The notes beneath the pieces are model-generated. The model did not search any database. It saw nothing but the letters and a program-made list of their open reading frames with translations, and was not told the DNA's origin. The position numbers were made by a program, and so were the translations under genes. 64,000 nucleotides of DNA from Burkholderia vietnamiensis LMG 10929 (lineage in GTDB: Bacteria > Pseudomonadota > Gammaproteobacteria > Burkholderiales > Burkholderiaceae): the NCBI RefSeq assembly GCF_000959445.1, contig NZ_CP009630.1:992001-1056000 (forward strand), written 5' to 3'. Shown in pieces: positions 9,130 to 18,040 of the stretch (position 1 is the first letter of the stretch; every line of letters starts with the position of its first letter).

Positions 9130-10164
9130 CTAGCCGATGACCGTCGGCGGCGTCGATGCTTCGGCGAGCTGAAACAGGCAGTCGCCGCGCTGCACCTGCG
9201 CGGGCACGCGCTTGCAGACCACTTCGCCGTCGCCTTTGAAGCGATGCAGCACCGGTTCGCGCAGCGGCGTATCGGGGAAGTGCACCCACGCGGCCGGCTG
9301 GCCGGCCGTCACGCGCTCGCCGAGCTCGACGAGCGGTTCGTACAGCCCGCGCTCGTATGCATAGACGAAGTGGCGATCGCCGTCCACGCGCAGGAAGCGC
9401 GTGACGGTCGGCGGCGCATCGGGCACGAGTGCGCCGTGCAGCAGCCCGACATAGCCGAGGTAGTGCAGCAGCCCGTGGCGGCCGAGCCGGATCAGCGCCG
9501 GATCGGCCATGCCCGCCCCGCCGAGTTCGGTGACGATCGAGATCGCGCGCTGCCGGCGCGCGGCCGACGCCGAATGCACGGGGTTCGGCGCATGCAGCAG
9601 CGCGTTCGGCAGCCCGAACGCGACGAGCAGCCCGTGGAGCTTCGCCGCCTCGTCGGCATCGAGCGGATCGATGGCGAGCATGTTGCCACCCTGGTACAGC
9701 AGCGAGCTGCCGCCCGAGTGCAGATCGACGAGATACTGCGCGCGCGACAGCAGCGCATGCTCGATGTAGTCCGCGATCATCTGCGTCGGCGTGCCGGTCG
9801 GGTCGCCGGGGAAACTGCGATTCAGGTTGCCGCCGTCGAGCGGCGACACGCGCTGGCCTGCCTCGGCCGCCGGAAAGTTCGCCATCGGCAGCAGGATCAG
9901 TTGCCCGCTGACCATCTCCGGCTCGATCTCGCGGATCAGCTGCGACACGATGATCTGGCCTTCGTATTCATCGCCGTGGTTGCCGGCCATCACGAGCACG
10001 ACCGGCCCTTCGCCGTTGCGGATCGACGCGATCGGAATCGGCAGCCAGCCATACGCGGAGCGATGCACGGAATGCGGCAAGCGCAGATAGCCCGCGTGCT
10101 TGCCTTGCGAATCGAGGTCGATTTCGCAATGGATCGGATTTCGGTGGGACGGGGAAGCGGTCAT
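9130..10164 (-). CDS. Succinylglutamate desuccinylase/aspartoacylase-family (M14) deacylase
   Basis: 344 residues with the zinc carboxypeptidase-like fold of AstE/AspA. Zinc ligands are visible as H63 and E66 in GNHGDEYEG and H149 in VDLHSGG; NLNRSFPG (around R116) contacts substrate in the family, and VTELGG supplies the likely general-base glutamate. The C-terminal 80 residues form the usual beta domain. Family members remove acyl groups from amino acids, for example N-acetyl-diaminobutyrate deacetylase (DoeB-like). In the context of the downstream GNAT and monooxygenase genes it could release a deacetylated product, paralleling the deacetylase step of Bacillus S-alkylcysteine salvage. That link is inference. 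Confidence 0.85.
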   Translation of the reverse strand: MTASPSHRNPIHCEIDLDSQGKHAGYLRLPHSVHRSAYGWLPIPIASIRNGEGPVVLVMAGNHGDEYEGQIIVSQLIREIEPEMVSGQLILLPMANFPAAEAGQRVSPLDGGNLNRSFPGDPTGTPTQMIADYIEHALLSRAQYLVDLHSGGSSLLYQGGNMLAIDPLDADEAAKLHGLLVAFGLPNALLHAPNPVHSASAARRQRAISIVTELGGAGMADPALIRLGRHGLLHYLGYVGLLHGALVPDAPPTVTRFLRVDGDRHFVYAYERGLYEPLVELGERVTAGQPAAWVHFPDTPLREPVLHRFKGDGEVVCKRVPAQVQRGDCLFQLAEASTPPTVIG

Positions 10165-10371
10165 GGCGGCATCGTTCGATGAACGGAATCCGCCATCTTA
10201 TCGGGAAACGCGTGGCAAGGCGGCGGCTCGATCGGCCGCCGCCCGGCAGTGCGCGTGCTGCACGCGCCGCGTGTTGCAGTGGTGAATCACCGATCGACGA
10301 GCAGCGGGCTGCCCACGCGCGTCGGACGAGGCCGCAGCCGCGCCGCGCGTGCCGTTCGACCGGCGGCCGCG

Positions 10372-10647
10372 TCAACGGCCGGCTGTTTCAGCTTCGATAC
10401 GGCCTTCTTCCCACAGCGCCCAGAAACGGCTGCCCGCGCGATACGGATTCGCGCGGCGCGCCGCGTGATCGGCGACGCCCTGGCGAAATGCGCCGTACAG
10501 CGTCAGCGGCGGATTGTCGACGCACGCGGCTTCGCGGGCGGCGGGCGTGCGGCGCTCGGAAACGAGCCGCCGAATCAGCGAGGCGCCGTCGATCACGTCC
10601 GCTCGATCGACGGTTTCTGCGCGGCTGATGACTTCGACGGTATTCAT
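10372..10647 (-). CDS. Small hypothetical protein (91 aa)
   Basis: Starts MNTVEVISRAETV and runs 91 residues. It is charged and probably soluble, with no signal peptide or membrane segment. A possible helical repeat lies in the middle (SLIRRLVSERRTPAAREAACV), and the C-terminal half has an aromatic patch (RFWALWEEGR). No catalytic or metal-binding pattern is visible. It is isolated: about 200 bp from the deacylase gene and about 250 bp from the GGDEF gene. Codon usage has the expected G/C third positions, supporting it as real, but I do not recognise a family. Confidence 0.6.
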   Translation of the reverse strand: MNTVEVISRAETVDRADVIDGASLIRRLVSERRTPAAREAACVDNPPLTLYGAFRQGVADHAARRANPYRAGSRFWALWEEGRIEAETAGR

Positions 10648-10893
10648 GTGCGGGCTCCCTGACGTTCTGTTTTCCAGTCAAGGAGCAATAAGGGTGCCAA
10701 GCTCGAAAACCCGCGTGCGGCCGCGATCGTGCAGGCTTCTGCGGCGAACGTGCGGCGCGCGCGCCGGCGATGTTACGGAACACGTCACGTGACACGGGCG
10801 GCTGCCGCGAAACACGCGCACGCGCGCGGCGGCGCGCGATGCGTTGCAGAAATGAACCGCGGGATAGGCGCGAACGCGCGGACAGGCTACCGT

Positions 10894-12447
10894 TCAGTTC
10901 GCGGTGGCCGGGGCGATGGGGCGGTGGCTGCCTGCCGAATAGAAGCGATAGATGCCCTTGCCGGCCGACTTCGCGTCGTACAGCGCGCTGTCGGCCTGCC
11001 GGATCAGCTCGTCCGGGTTGCCGTGGCCGTCGTCGAGGGCGATGCCGATGCTGATCCCGAGGCTGACGGTCACGCCGATCGACAGCGTGTAGGGCGCCGA
11101 GATCTGGCCGATGATCCGCGTGGCGAGGAGCGAGCTTTCGTGCATCGTGGTGTCGTCGAGCGCGACGATGAACTCGTCGCCGCCCACGCGCGCCGCCAGC
11201 GCGCCGGGCGGCAGTGCGCGCGCGAGCCGCTCGGCGACCTGCATCAGCACTTCGTCGCCGGCCTGATGGCCGCAGCGGTCGTTGATCGACTTGAAGCCGT
11301 CCAGGTCGAGATACATGACCGCGAGCGCGGGACTCGGCAGGCGCGGCCGCTGCGAGAGCATCCGCTTCAGGGCCGCATGCAGTTCGTGACGGTTCGGCAA
11401 ACCGGTCAGCGCATCGTGTCGCGCGAGGTGCCGGATATGCTGCTCGGTCTGGCGGCGGGCGGTGACGTCCTCGACGATGATCACCGCATTGCCGTCCGGC
11501 ACGCGATGGCGCGTGAGCTCGAGCTGGCGGCCGTCGGCAAGCTCGATGTCGAGCGGCACCGGCTCGTCGTGGCTCAGCCAGACGTCGCATTGCGCCGCGA
11601 GGCCGGCGCCGTCGGAATCGGTCGACGCGTTCGCGCCGAGCGCCGCGATCACGTCGGGCAGCGGCGTGTCGAGCATGATCTCGCGCGGCGAGCCGAACAG
11701 CTGCGCGGTGCGCCGGTTCGCGACGATCACGCGGCTGTCGCCGTCGATCATGCACAGGCCGTGCGGCATGTAGGTGAGCGCCGCGTCGAAGCGCGTGACG
11801 AGCTCGGCGTTGCGCTGACGCGCCGCGATCAGCGCGACCAGCACGCGGTAATGGCGTTGCACGACCGTGCGCATGGCGGCGAGATAGATCGCGAGCGGCG
11901 GCAGCAGCAGCCACGCGCCGGGCCGCTCGACCAGCAGCGCGCCGATGGCGATCGGCACGACGCCGAGCGTGACCTGCGTCATCGCGAGCCGCGGCAGCGC
12001 CGAATTGCGCGATGCGATCCCGCCGAACACGCCCCCCGCGACCATCACCGACAGCGTGCCGAGTTCGATGTCGGGCGAATCGAGGCAGCCCATGACGCCG
12101 AGGCCGAGCACGAAGCACGCGGCGAGCGACACCGGAGCATAGCGCAGCGCCCAGTATTCGGGGCGGCCTTCGCCGGCGGCGTCGTGCACGACATAGGCGC
12201 GGGCAATGGCGAGCCGCGCGGCGAGCAGGCCGACGTCGACGCACAGCCAGATCAGACACCAGAGTTGCTGCAGCCGGATCAGGGCGATCGCCGCGACGAA
12301 GCCGCTCGCGATGCCGGACAACGCCATTGGGCGGACGTCTTCGAACAGCGTGACGAGCATCGACGGGCGCAGCGCAGCCGTCACGTGGTGATTGCCGCTG
12401 GGCGGCGTGGAGAGAACGGCGTTCAGCAGGCGGGCCTTGACTGCCAT
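10894..12447 (-). CDS. Membrane-bound PAS-GGDEF diguanylate cyclase
   Basis: 517 residues from MAVKARLLNA (ATG at 12447; an in-frame start at 12552 is possible). Five to six membrane segments occupy residues about 40-195, followed by a PAS-like domain (about 215-330, with MPHGLCMIDGDSRVIVANRR) and a GGDEF domain (about 340-510). The active-site loop is intact: VGGDEF at 422-426, and YLDLDGFKSIND provides metal and nucleotide contacts. An RxxD inhibitory I-site is not present five residues before GGDEF, so product inhibition may be absent. It should make cyclic di-GMP in response to a membrane or PAS-bound cue. It is monocistronic. Confidence 0.9.
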   Translation of the reverse strand: MAVKARLLNAVLSTPPSGNHHVTAALRPSMLVTLFEDVRPMALSGIASGFVAAIALIRLQQLWCLIWLCVDVGLLAARLAIARAYVVHDAAGEGRPEYWALRYAPVSLAACFVLGLGVMGCLDSPDIELGTLSVMVAGGVFGGIASRNSALPRLAMTQVTLGVVPIAIGALLVERPGAWLLLPPLAIYLAAMRTVVQRHYRVLVALIAARQRNAELVTRFDAALTYMPHGLCMIDGDSRVIVANRRTAQLFGSPREIMLDTPLPDVIAALGANASTDSDGAGLAAQCDVWLSHDEPVPLDIELADGRQLELTRHRVPDGNAVIIVEDVTARRQTEQHIRHLARHDALTGLPNRHELHAALKRMLSQRPRLPSPALAVMYLDLDGFKSINDRCGHQAGDEVLMQVAERLARALPPGALAARVGGDEFIVALDDTTMHESSLLATRIIGQISAPYTLSIGVTVSLGISIGIALDDGHGNPDELIRQADSALYDAKSAGKGIYRFYSAGSHRPIAPATAN

Positions 12448-12983
12448 GGTTGTTTTTGACCTGGACACGAGGCGGTTTCCAACCGGTCGCCGGCGCGCGG
12501 CAGAGGGTGGGATGACCGGTGAGTCGGATGCGACGACATTACCATGAAACATCGCGCGTGCGAGCCTCGCGGATTCCCCGGTGCGGCGCCGCGGTTATGG
12601 CGCGTGGGACGCTCCGGACGACGGCTCGCGACTGGTCGTCGCGCCCTGCGGCGAGGCCGTCATCAGGATTTCAATAAGTATTTCATGTGGAAGGCGCGCC
12701 AGGGCTTATATCCGAACGATGTCGGGTGCGGGCCGTGCCGCGCTTCGGTTCGCGGGCGGGGAAAGCGCGCGGCGGATGCCGAGCGTCGCGCGCGTGCTCG
12801 GCGGCGGTGATCTCGCTCGTCGTCTGGGAATCTGTATGCAGCTAGCGGCGCGCCCGCGGCGCCACACCGACCGACGTGAAGGCATTTATGCGGACGTGGG
12901 CTGAACGGGGCGCCGCTCGCGATGCGGCAGCGTTACGGCGGCGCCCGCGCACGACGCTCCGCCCGCAAACGGCCGACGATGCT
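12448..12983. other. Intergenic region, no gene seen
   Basis: About 540 bp between the start of the GGDEF gene and the end of the small lipoprotein gene. The plus-strand ORFs here are arginine-rich and look like frames produced by high GC. I see no terminator with a U-tract and no RNA gene. Confidence 0.5.
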
Positions 12984-13136
12984 TCAGTAGCTACCGCCTC
13001 CGCCTGTACCGCCTGCGCCGCCGTATCGGCTCATGCCGGAACCTTGCGCAGCGCCGCCGTCCGCCGACGTGCATCCGGTCGTCAGCAGCAGCGCCAACAC
13101 CGCGATCAGCGCCGCGGTCGCTCGTGCCGGTTTCAT
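12984..13136 (-). CDS. Small glycine-rich lipoprotein (50 aa)
   Basis: The start MKPARATAAL is set by a perfect AGGAGG ribosome site a few bases upstream (13139-13146 on the minus strand), overriding a longer in-frame ORF. The first 22 residues are a lipoprotein signal peptide ending in the lipobox LLTTGC. The mature protein is only about 29 residues, ending in a glycine-rich tail (GGAGGTGGGGSY). It should be lipid-anchored to the inner or outer membrane. Tiny lipoproteins of this form are common in Burkholderia and have no known function; no neighbour gives a clue. Confidence 0.75.
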   Translation of the reverse strand: MKPARATAALIAVLALLLTTGCTSADGGAAQGSGMSRYGGAGGTGGGGSY

Positions 13137-13743
13137 CTCATCCTCCTTTCGCCGCGCAGATCGCTTGACGAGCCATTTCGTACGAGCGCGCGCAACGCAA
13201 TGCAACACGTATCGCGAGCGCCGCTTATTCCATGCTTTTTGCATATCGGGTTCAGCGCGCGATCGCGCGCACGGCTGCGGTCATCGGAGATTGATCGGGG
13301 CAAGCGCTGGTTCTTGGGTGGCGCGTCCCTGGGTGGAGAGGAGCGGATTGCTTTCCCTGGGCGCGCACGCGTCGTCACGCTTGACCGGCTTCACCCACAT
13401 GACCGGCCGCGCGCCTCGTATTCGCGGCTGACGAGCCGCACGTGGCGCGTGCAGGTGCGCCGACGGCGATTGCGTCGCGCGGGAGATCGGGGAGGATGGT
13501 GGTAGGCGCATCGGGCGTCGAACGCGGGTGACGTAGACGCCGCGTCGGCCGCGGCGTCCAGCCGATCGGCGATAGACGAGATCGGCCCTGCGGTTCTGCG
13601 CCCACGACGCTTCGTCGTGGGCGAGCGCCAGCGGCTTTCCCGTAGCGAGGAAAAATGTCGCGGTGCGACCAGCTTCCCGGCCGCCCCAGCACGGGCAGCG
13701 CGGGAAGGTTCCAGTGCTGCGCATGACGCGCGGCAGCACGGCA
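13137..13743. other. Intergenic region, no gene seen
   Basis: About 600 bp between the small lipoprotein gene and the porin gene. Both strands contain only short arginine- and proline-rich ORFs typical of shadow frames. The stretch next to 13137 carries the lipoprotein ribosome site. No supported promoter or RNA was recognised. Confidence 0.45.
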
Positions 13744-14997
13744 TCAGAACTTGTGGCGCAGCCCCAGCGCGACGACCACCTGGTTGCTGTTGGCCGACGG
13801 CGTCAGCGTCCAGACGGTGGCGTCGAACGCGTGATTGCCGTGGCCGCCGCTGACGCTTTGATAGACGCCTTCGAGATACGCATCGGTGCGCTTCGAGAAC
13901 GCATAGTCGACTTGCGCGACGACCTGGTTCCATTTGGGGCGCGTCTGGCCCGTGCGCGTGTCGAAACGCGCCATCGTGTACGTGTACGCGGCCGACAGGC
14001 TCAACGCGGACGTCGCCATATAGCGGCCGTCGACCGAGAAGTTGTCGAACACCAGCGACTCGCCCTTCAACGGAGTGATACCGCTGCCTTGCATCACGCC
14101 GGTCACGCCGTCGGTCGCCGAGTGCGACCATGCGGCGCCGACCGAGTGCGGGCCGAACGAATAGCGTCCGGCGAGTGCCCAGATCTGCTGGTTGCCGCCG
14201 GTGATCGTCGCCGAGCCGTCGATCGTGCTCAGCGCACCGTCGGGGTTCGGCGCATTGCGATCGCGGCTGATCTTCAGGTAGCCGGCGCCGAGCTTCAACG
14301 GCCCGTTTTCGTACGACACGCCCGCGCTCCACGCGGCGTTGTTCGAGAACTGGCCGGCGGCGTTGGAGAACGCGTACATCGCGCCGAACCTCAGCCCGCG
14401 ATACGTCGGGCTCACGTACTTCACCGCATGGTTGATGCGCAGGTTGCGGTTCGAATCGTCGTTGTCGTACGGATGCACGGCCAGATTGCCGCCCCAGCCC
14501 GGACCCGATGCGCCGAGCGGCGTGACGAAGTCGATGATCAGGTCGTACTGGCGGCCGAACGTCAGCGCGCCGGCCGAGTGCGAGCTCAGGCCGACCCACG
14601 CCTGGCGGCCGAACATGTCGACGCCTTTCTGCGACAGCTTGCCGTTCGTACCGGAGAAGCCGTTTTCGAGCGCGAATATCGCGGCCATCCCGCCGCCCAG
14701 ATCCTCGCGGCCGCGCAGCCCCCAGCGCGATGCGTTCAATGCGCCGCTCGTCAGCCCGACGCTGCCGCTGCCGTGCGAGCCGGCGCCGCCGGCGCGCTGG
14801 CTGGTTGCGTAGGTGATCGACGTGTCGATCAGGCCGTACAGCGTCACGCTGCTCTGCGCGTTGGCGGAGGCCGGAAGGAAGCCGGCCATGCAGGCGACGA
14901 CGGCCGTCCCCGCGGCCGTGCCCGCGCGGCGCGCGCGTTGGGTGGATTGCAGCGCGGCGATGCGAGCGCGGGCCTTTCGTTTGGTCGTGGAATGCAT
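13744..14997 (-). CDS. Gram-negative porin (OpcP/Omp38-type)
   Basis: 417 residues from MHSTTKRKAR; a start five codons upstream (15012) is also possible and neither has a strong ribosome site. The signal region ends at SANA, and the mature protein begins QSSVTLYGLIDTSI, the classical start of Burkholderiales trimeric porins. Porin features continue to the end: GRQAWVGLSS, YDLIIDFVTPL, alternating beta strands, and a C-terminal Phe (GLRHKF) needed for outer-membrane insertion. It should form a general diffusion channel for small hydrophilic solutes. It stands alone. The unusually long, basic leader before the hydrophobic core is shared by some homologues. Confidence 0.93.
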   Translation of the reverse strand: MHSTTKRKARARIAALQSTQRARRAGTAAGTAVVACMAGFLPASANAQSSVTLYGLIDTSITYATSQRAGGAGSHGSGSVGLTSGALNASRWGLRGREDLGGGMAAIFALENGFSGTNGKLSQKGVDMFGRQAWVGLSSHSAGALTFGRQYDLIIDFVTPLGASGPGWGGNLAVHPYDNDDSNRNLRINHAVKYVSPTYRGLRFGAMYAFSNAAGQFSNNAAWSAGVSYENGPLKLGAGYLKISRDRNAPNPDGALSTIDGSATITGGNQQIWALAGRYSFGPHSVGAAWSHSATDGVTGVMQGSGITPLKGESLVFDNFSVDGRYMATSALSLSAAYTYTMARFDTRTGQTRPKWNQVVAQVDYAFSKRTDAYLEGVYQSVSGGHGNHAFDATVWTLTPSANSNQVVVALGLRHKF

Positions 14998-15012
14998 AGG
15001 AATATTTATCAT

Positions 15013-15476
15013 TAGCGCGGCAGAACCGCCGTGCGGGCCGCGTCGGCCCCCCCGGCCGACGAATCGAGCGGCAATTATTGGAGATCGCGCAACGGTCGAT
15101 TAAGTCGCTGCACAGTAAAGGTCTTCTGCGAAATCGGATGGAATCGGTGGGCGGGAAGGGGATGGGCGCGGGCGGTGGGGCTCGCATCGGGGGAGCGGCG
15201 AAGACGATCCGTGCGTCGAGTGCGCTGGAGGGTCGCCGAGCATGCGCCGAGCTCGTGGCCGGGTGGGGAAGGTGATGAAAGCGGCGTCGGTCGACGCCGG
15301 AAGGCGGAAATTGCAACGACTCCGCAAAAGGCACCGCGTCGTCGTGGATATCAGCAAGCGCGTGACGCTGTGCCGCCCAAGTGGATGCGGCGCTGTCGCC
15401 GGGCGTTTCGCCGTTGCGCGCCCGCATCGCGGGAAACGGCGCGCTGCCCGTCGGGCAGCACGCCGTTTCCGCAGGC
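15013..15476. other. Intergenic region upstream of porin, no gene seen
   Basis: About 460 bp with no convincing coding frame. It must hold the porin promoter close to 15013-15120, where the composition turns A/T-richer, but I cannot assign -35 and -10 elements with confidence. Confidence 0.4.
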
Positions 15477-15671
15477 TCACTGCTTCGTGCCCGAGTCGGA
15501 CGGTTTCACTTCCGACAGGTCGTCTTCGCGGACTTCGGCTTGACGCACCGTCGTGCCGTCGTCGCCGGTTTCCGAAATATCGGTTTCGAAGGTCGGCTGA
15601 GCATCGTTACGTTGTTCGTCGGGCTTCGTGTCGCCCGTCGACTTGCCTGCGTGTTGCTGTTGACGTGTCAT
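15477..15671 (-). CDS. Small acidic hydrophilic protein (64 aa)
   Basis: Begins MTRQQQHAGKS with an AGGAGA ribosome site just upstream, which selects this start over a longer in-frame ORF. The protein is strongly hydrophilic and acidic, rich in Asp, Glu, Thr and Gln, with no hydrophobic segment, and is probably intrinsically disordered. Small proteins of this kind recur in Burkholderia genomes without a known function. The neighbouring small gene at 15865-16089 is on the same strand, about 190 bp upstream, and may be unrelated. Confidence 0.65.
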   Translation of the reverse strand: MTRQQQHAGKSTGDTKPDEQRNDAQPTFETDISETGDDGTTVRQAEVREDDLSEVKPSDSGTKQ

Positions 15672-15864
15672 ATCGCTCTCCTGGTCGCAACCTGAGAATG
15701 TTGCGCATCCACGGCGTGAGCAAGGCGTGGGCCACGTGCTTGTGTTGTCGCGACAAGCCGGCGCGGCGTGCGGTTTGGCTGCGCCATGCGCGGCCGAAGT
15801 CGTAGAGCGAGGATTGCTATCTCGCGTTCCGCCGCGAACGAACGACGCCCGCGCGGTGTTGCGT

Positions 15865-16089
15865 TCAGCCGCGCGTATCGACCCAGTTGCGGGCCCAGCG
15901 AGCCGAATGCTGCAGCGCCTGCCGTTCGCTCGGGAAGTAGTCGAGCGAATAGAACTGGTAGCGGCGATCGGCGCAGCGGCTGTCGATCGGCTCGAGCAGC
16001 AGGTTGGATGAATAACTGCCGTCGGGCAAGCGATGCGCCGAAGGCTGGATGGCATAGCCGTTGTACTGTTGTGTTTGGTTGTGTTGCAT
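15865..16089 (-). CDS. Small hypothetical protein (74 aa)
   Basis: The start MQHNQTQQYNGYAIQ is preferred because the upstream in-frame codons pass through a region without coding character. The pattern YAIQPSAHRLPDGSYSSNLLLE followed by YQFYSLDYFPSERQAL resembles small beta-rich Burkholderia proteins that I cannot name securely. It ends in an amphipathic helix (RQALQHSARWARNWVD). There is no signal peptide or metal motif. The upstream 270 bp toward the cold-shock gene has an A/T-rich stretch near 16090-16115 that may carry its promoter. Confidence 0.65.
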   Translation of the reverse strand: MQHNQTQQYNGYAIQPSAHRLPDGSYSSNLLLEPIDSRCADRRYQFYSLDYFPSERQALQHSARWARNWVDTRG

Positions 16090-16311
16090 TTTGATTTTAA
16101 TAATATTCGAGCGCGCGCATGCCGTGCTGAACGGGCGCGGATTTACAGCCGTTACTAGCTGAATCCGGCGCAATAAGAGCGCGCAAAAGAGAGTCACCGG
16201 CCGACGAAAGCGCGAGACGCAACGACGCATGCGACGCGTGGCAGGCGGTCGAATCAACGGCCGCAGCCTGGCACCGAGCGCGTGCGCTTCAGGAAGACGA
16301 CGTGTCGTGGA

Positions 16312-16326
16312 GGGGCGCTGCGCCCC
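16312..16326 (-). terminator. Possible hairpin downstream of the cold-shock gene
   Basis: A perfect six-base G/C stem (GGGGCG/CGCCCC) with a three-base loop lies about 33 bp after the csp stop codon. There is no U-tract after it on the minus strand, so it may be a stability hairpin instead of an intrinsic terminator. Confidence 0.3.
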
Positions 16327-16358
16327 GCGTCCGTTCCCGGACGTCGGGCGCTTGAGAC

Positions 16359-16562
16359 TTACAGAGGCTTGATGTTGGCCGCCTGCAGACCCTTCGGGCC
16401 TTGCTTCGTTTCGAAGCTCACTTTTTGATTTTCGGCGAGCGTTTTGAAGCCGTCGGCGCGGATTTCGGAGAAGTGAGCGAACAGGTCGTCACCGCCATTG
16501 TCCGGGGTGATGAAGCCGAAGCCTTTGCTGTCGTTGAACCATTTGACGATACCGGTATCCAT
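16359..16562 (-). CDS. Cold-shock domain protein (CspA family)
   Basis: 67 residues, the standard length for CspA-type proteins, from [11 protein letters not shown]. Both nucleic-acid binding motifs are intact: RNP1 as KGFGFI and RNP2 as DLFAHF, in one five-stranded OB fold. It binds single-stranded RNA or DNA and acts as an RNA chaperone. It is monocistronic. The roughly 130 bp upstream is A/T-rich compared with its surroundings, consistent with the long structured leader usual for csp genes, but no cold-responsive element can be demonstrated from sequence alone. Confidence 0.93.
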   Translation of the reverse strand: MDTGIVKWFNDSKGFGFITPDNGGDDLFAHFSEIRADGFKTLAENQKVSFETKQGPKGLQAANIKPL

Positions 16563-17067
16563 GATGAATCCTTGAGCAGTAAATAGGAGATTTGCTCTGT
16601 TGTAGAGCGTTTGAAGCGTCAAGGAGAGAGAGGACAACGAATACCGCTGAGGGGCGAGACATTGATGAACAGCAATCGGACTTCTTGGACTTCGGTGCGT
16701 ACACTAACCGCCGCGAATGCTTGAGTCAACGCTTATCTTGTAACTGTGTCGCCGGGCCGTCCGTTTTCGCTGCGACGCGATGTGGCATGTCGCATCGCGC
16801 ACGCGTCGGCGGAGCGACAAACGCTTCGACCCTCGGCCGTCCTTTCAACCGAGAGCACACCGAAGGCGTGCGTCGCACGATCGCTGCATATCGACGCGCG
16901 CCGACATCCGACAGTCGGCCGCATGACCTGATTTCCTCGTCCGACAGGCCCGCCGCCCGAGCGCCGATCCTTATCGCTGCGGCAGATAAACGTATCGAAA
17001 TCGCTTCGTTGACGCCGTCCGGCATGGGCTCGAAGATTCGCCTTTTCATCGAATCAGGGGCGCTATC
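16563..17067. other. Divergent intergenic region between csp and the dioxygenase gene
   Basis: About 500 bp containing the csp leader and promoter (minus) and the start region of the sulfonate-type cluster (plus). No supported gene lies inside. A possible AGGGG ribosome site precedes the GTG start at 17068. Confidence 0.45.
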
Positions 17068-17997
17068 GTGACGACTCCCGCCATCCACGCCGCAACAGCG
17101 GCGCGCGTCGGCCATCAGCCTGCACCGTCGTTCGAGGCCGCCGCGCAGCGGTTCGACATCATCCCGCTCGATGCGCCGGTCGGCGCAGAAGTCGTCGGGA
17201 TCGACCTGTCGCAACCGCTGGACGCGGCCGCTTTCACACGCATCCATCGCGCGCATCTCGACCATCACGTGCTGGTGTTTCGCGACCAGCGCATCACGCC
17301 GGAACAGCACATCGCGTTCAGCCGCCGCTTCGGCCCGCTGCAGATCCACGTGCTGCACCAATTCGCGCTGGCCGGGCATCCGGAAGTGCTGATCGTGTCG
17401 AACATCGTCGAGAACGGCAAGCCGATCGGGCTCGGCGACGCCGGCCATTTCTGGCACTCCGATCTGTCGTACAAGGAAAAACCGAGCCTCGGCTCGCTGC
17501 TGCATGCGCAGGAACTGCCGGCCGAAGGCGGCGACACGCTGTTCGCCAACATGCATCTCGCATGGGATACGCTGCCGGCGCACCTGCGTCGCGCGGTCGA
17601 AGGGCGGCGCGCCGAACATACGTATCTCGCGCGCTATGCGGAGCTGCAGGCACGCAACCGGTGGCGGCCCGTGCTGTCGGCAGAGCAGCTTGCGCAAGTC
17701 GAAGCGGTGGTGCACCCGATCGTGCGCACGCATCCGGAGACGGGCCGCAAGGCGCTGTTCGTGAGCGAGCATTTCACGACACGCATCGTCGACCTGCCCG
17801 CCGACGAAAGCCGCGCATTGCTCGACGAACTGTTCGCGCACAGCGTGCGGGACGAGCACCTGTATCGCCATCGGTGGCGCGATCACGACCTCGTGTTCTG
17901 GGACAACCGCTCGCTGATGCATCTCGCGGCCGGCACGCCGGACCATCTGCGCCGCAAGCTGTACCGCACGACGATCGAAGGCGACGCGCCGTTCTGA
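17068..17997 (+). CDS. TauD/TfdA-family Fe(II)/2-oxoglutarate dioxygenase
   Basis: 309 residues from a GTG start preceded by AGGGG. The 2-His-1-Asp iron site is visible as H130 and D132 in HFWHSDLSY and H285 in RSLMHLAAG, with R295 or R300 in DHLRRKLYRT to bind 2-oxoglutarate. N-terminal blocks GAEVVGIDLSQPL and HHVLVFRDQ are typical of the family. TauD-type enzymes hydroxylate organosulfonates or related substrates, releasing sulfite. It is followed at 43 bp by a NitT/TauT-type binding protein and then an ATPase and a permease, making a complete uptake-and-cleavage unit. The substrate may be taurine or another sulfonate; I cannot tell which. Confidence 0.9.
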   Translation: MTTPAIHAATAARVGHQPAPSFEAAAQRFDIIPLDAPVGAEVVGIDLSQPLDAAAFTRIHRAHLDHHVLVFRDQRITPEQHIAFSRRFGPLQIHVLHQFALAGHPEVLIVSNIVENGKPIGLGDAGHFWHSDLSYKEKPSLGSLLHAQELPAEGGDTLFANMHLAWDTLPAHLRRAVEGRRAEHTYLARYAELQARNRWRPVLSAEQLAQVEAVVHPIVRTHPETGRKALFVSEHFTTRIVDLPADESRALLDELFAHSVRDEHLYRHRWRDHDLVFWDNRSLMHLAAGTPDHLRRKLYRTTIEGDAPF

Positions 17998-18040
17998 GCG
18001 CCACGTTTCGTCCCGACGCCTCGTTTCTGCTGGAGTTCCG

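Noticed and set aside
10729..12459. 576-codon plus-strand ORF
   Set aside because: Antisense to the GGDEF gene with no domain and arginine/alanine-rich composition.
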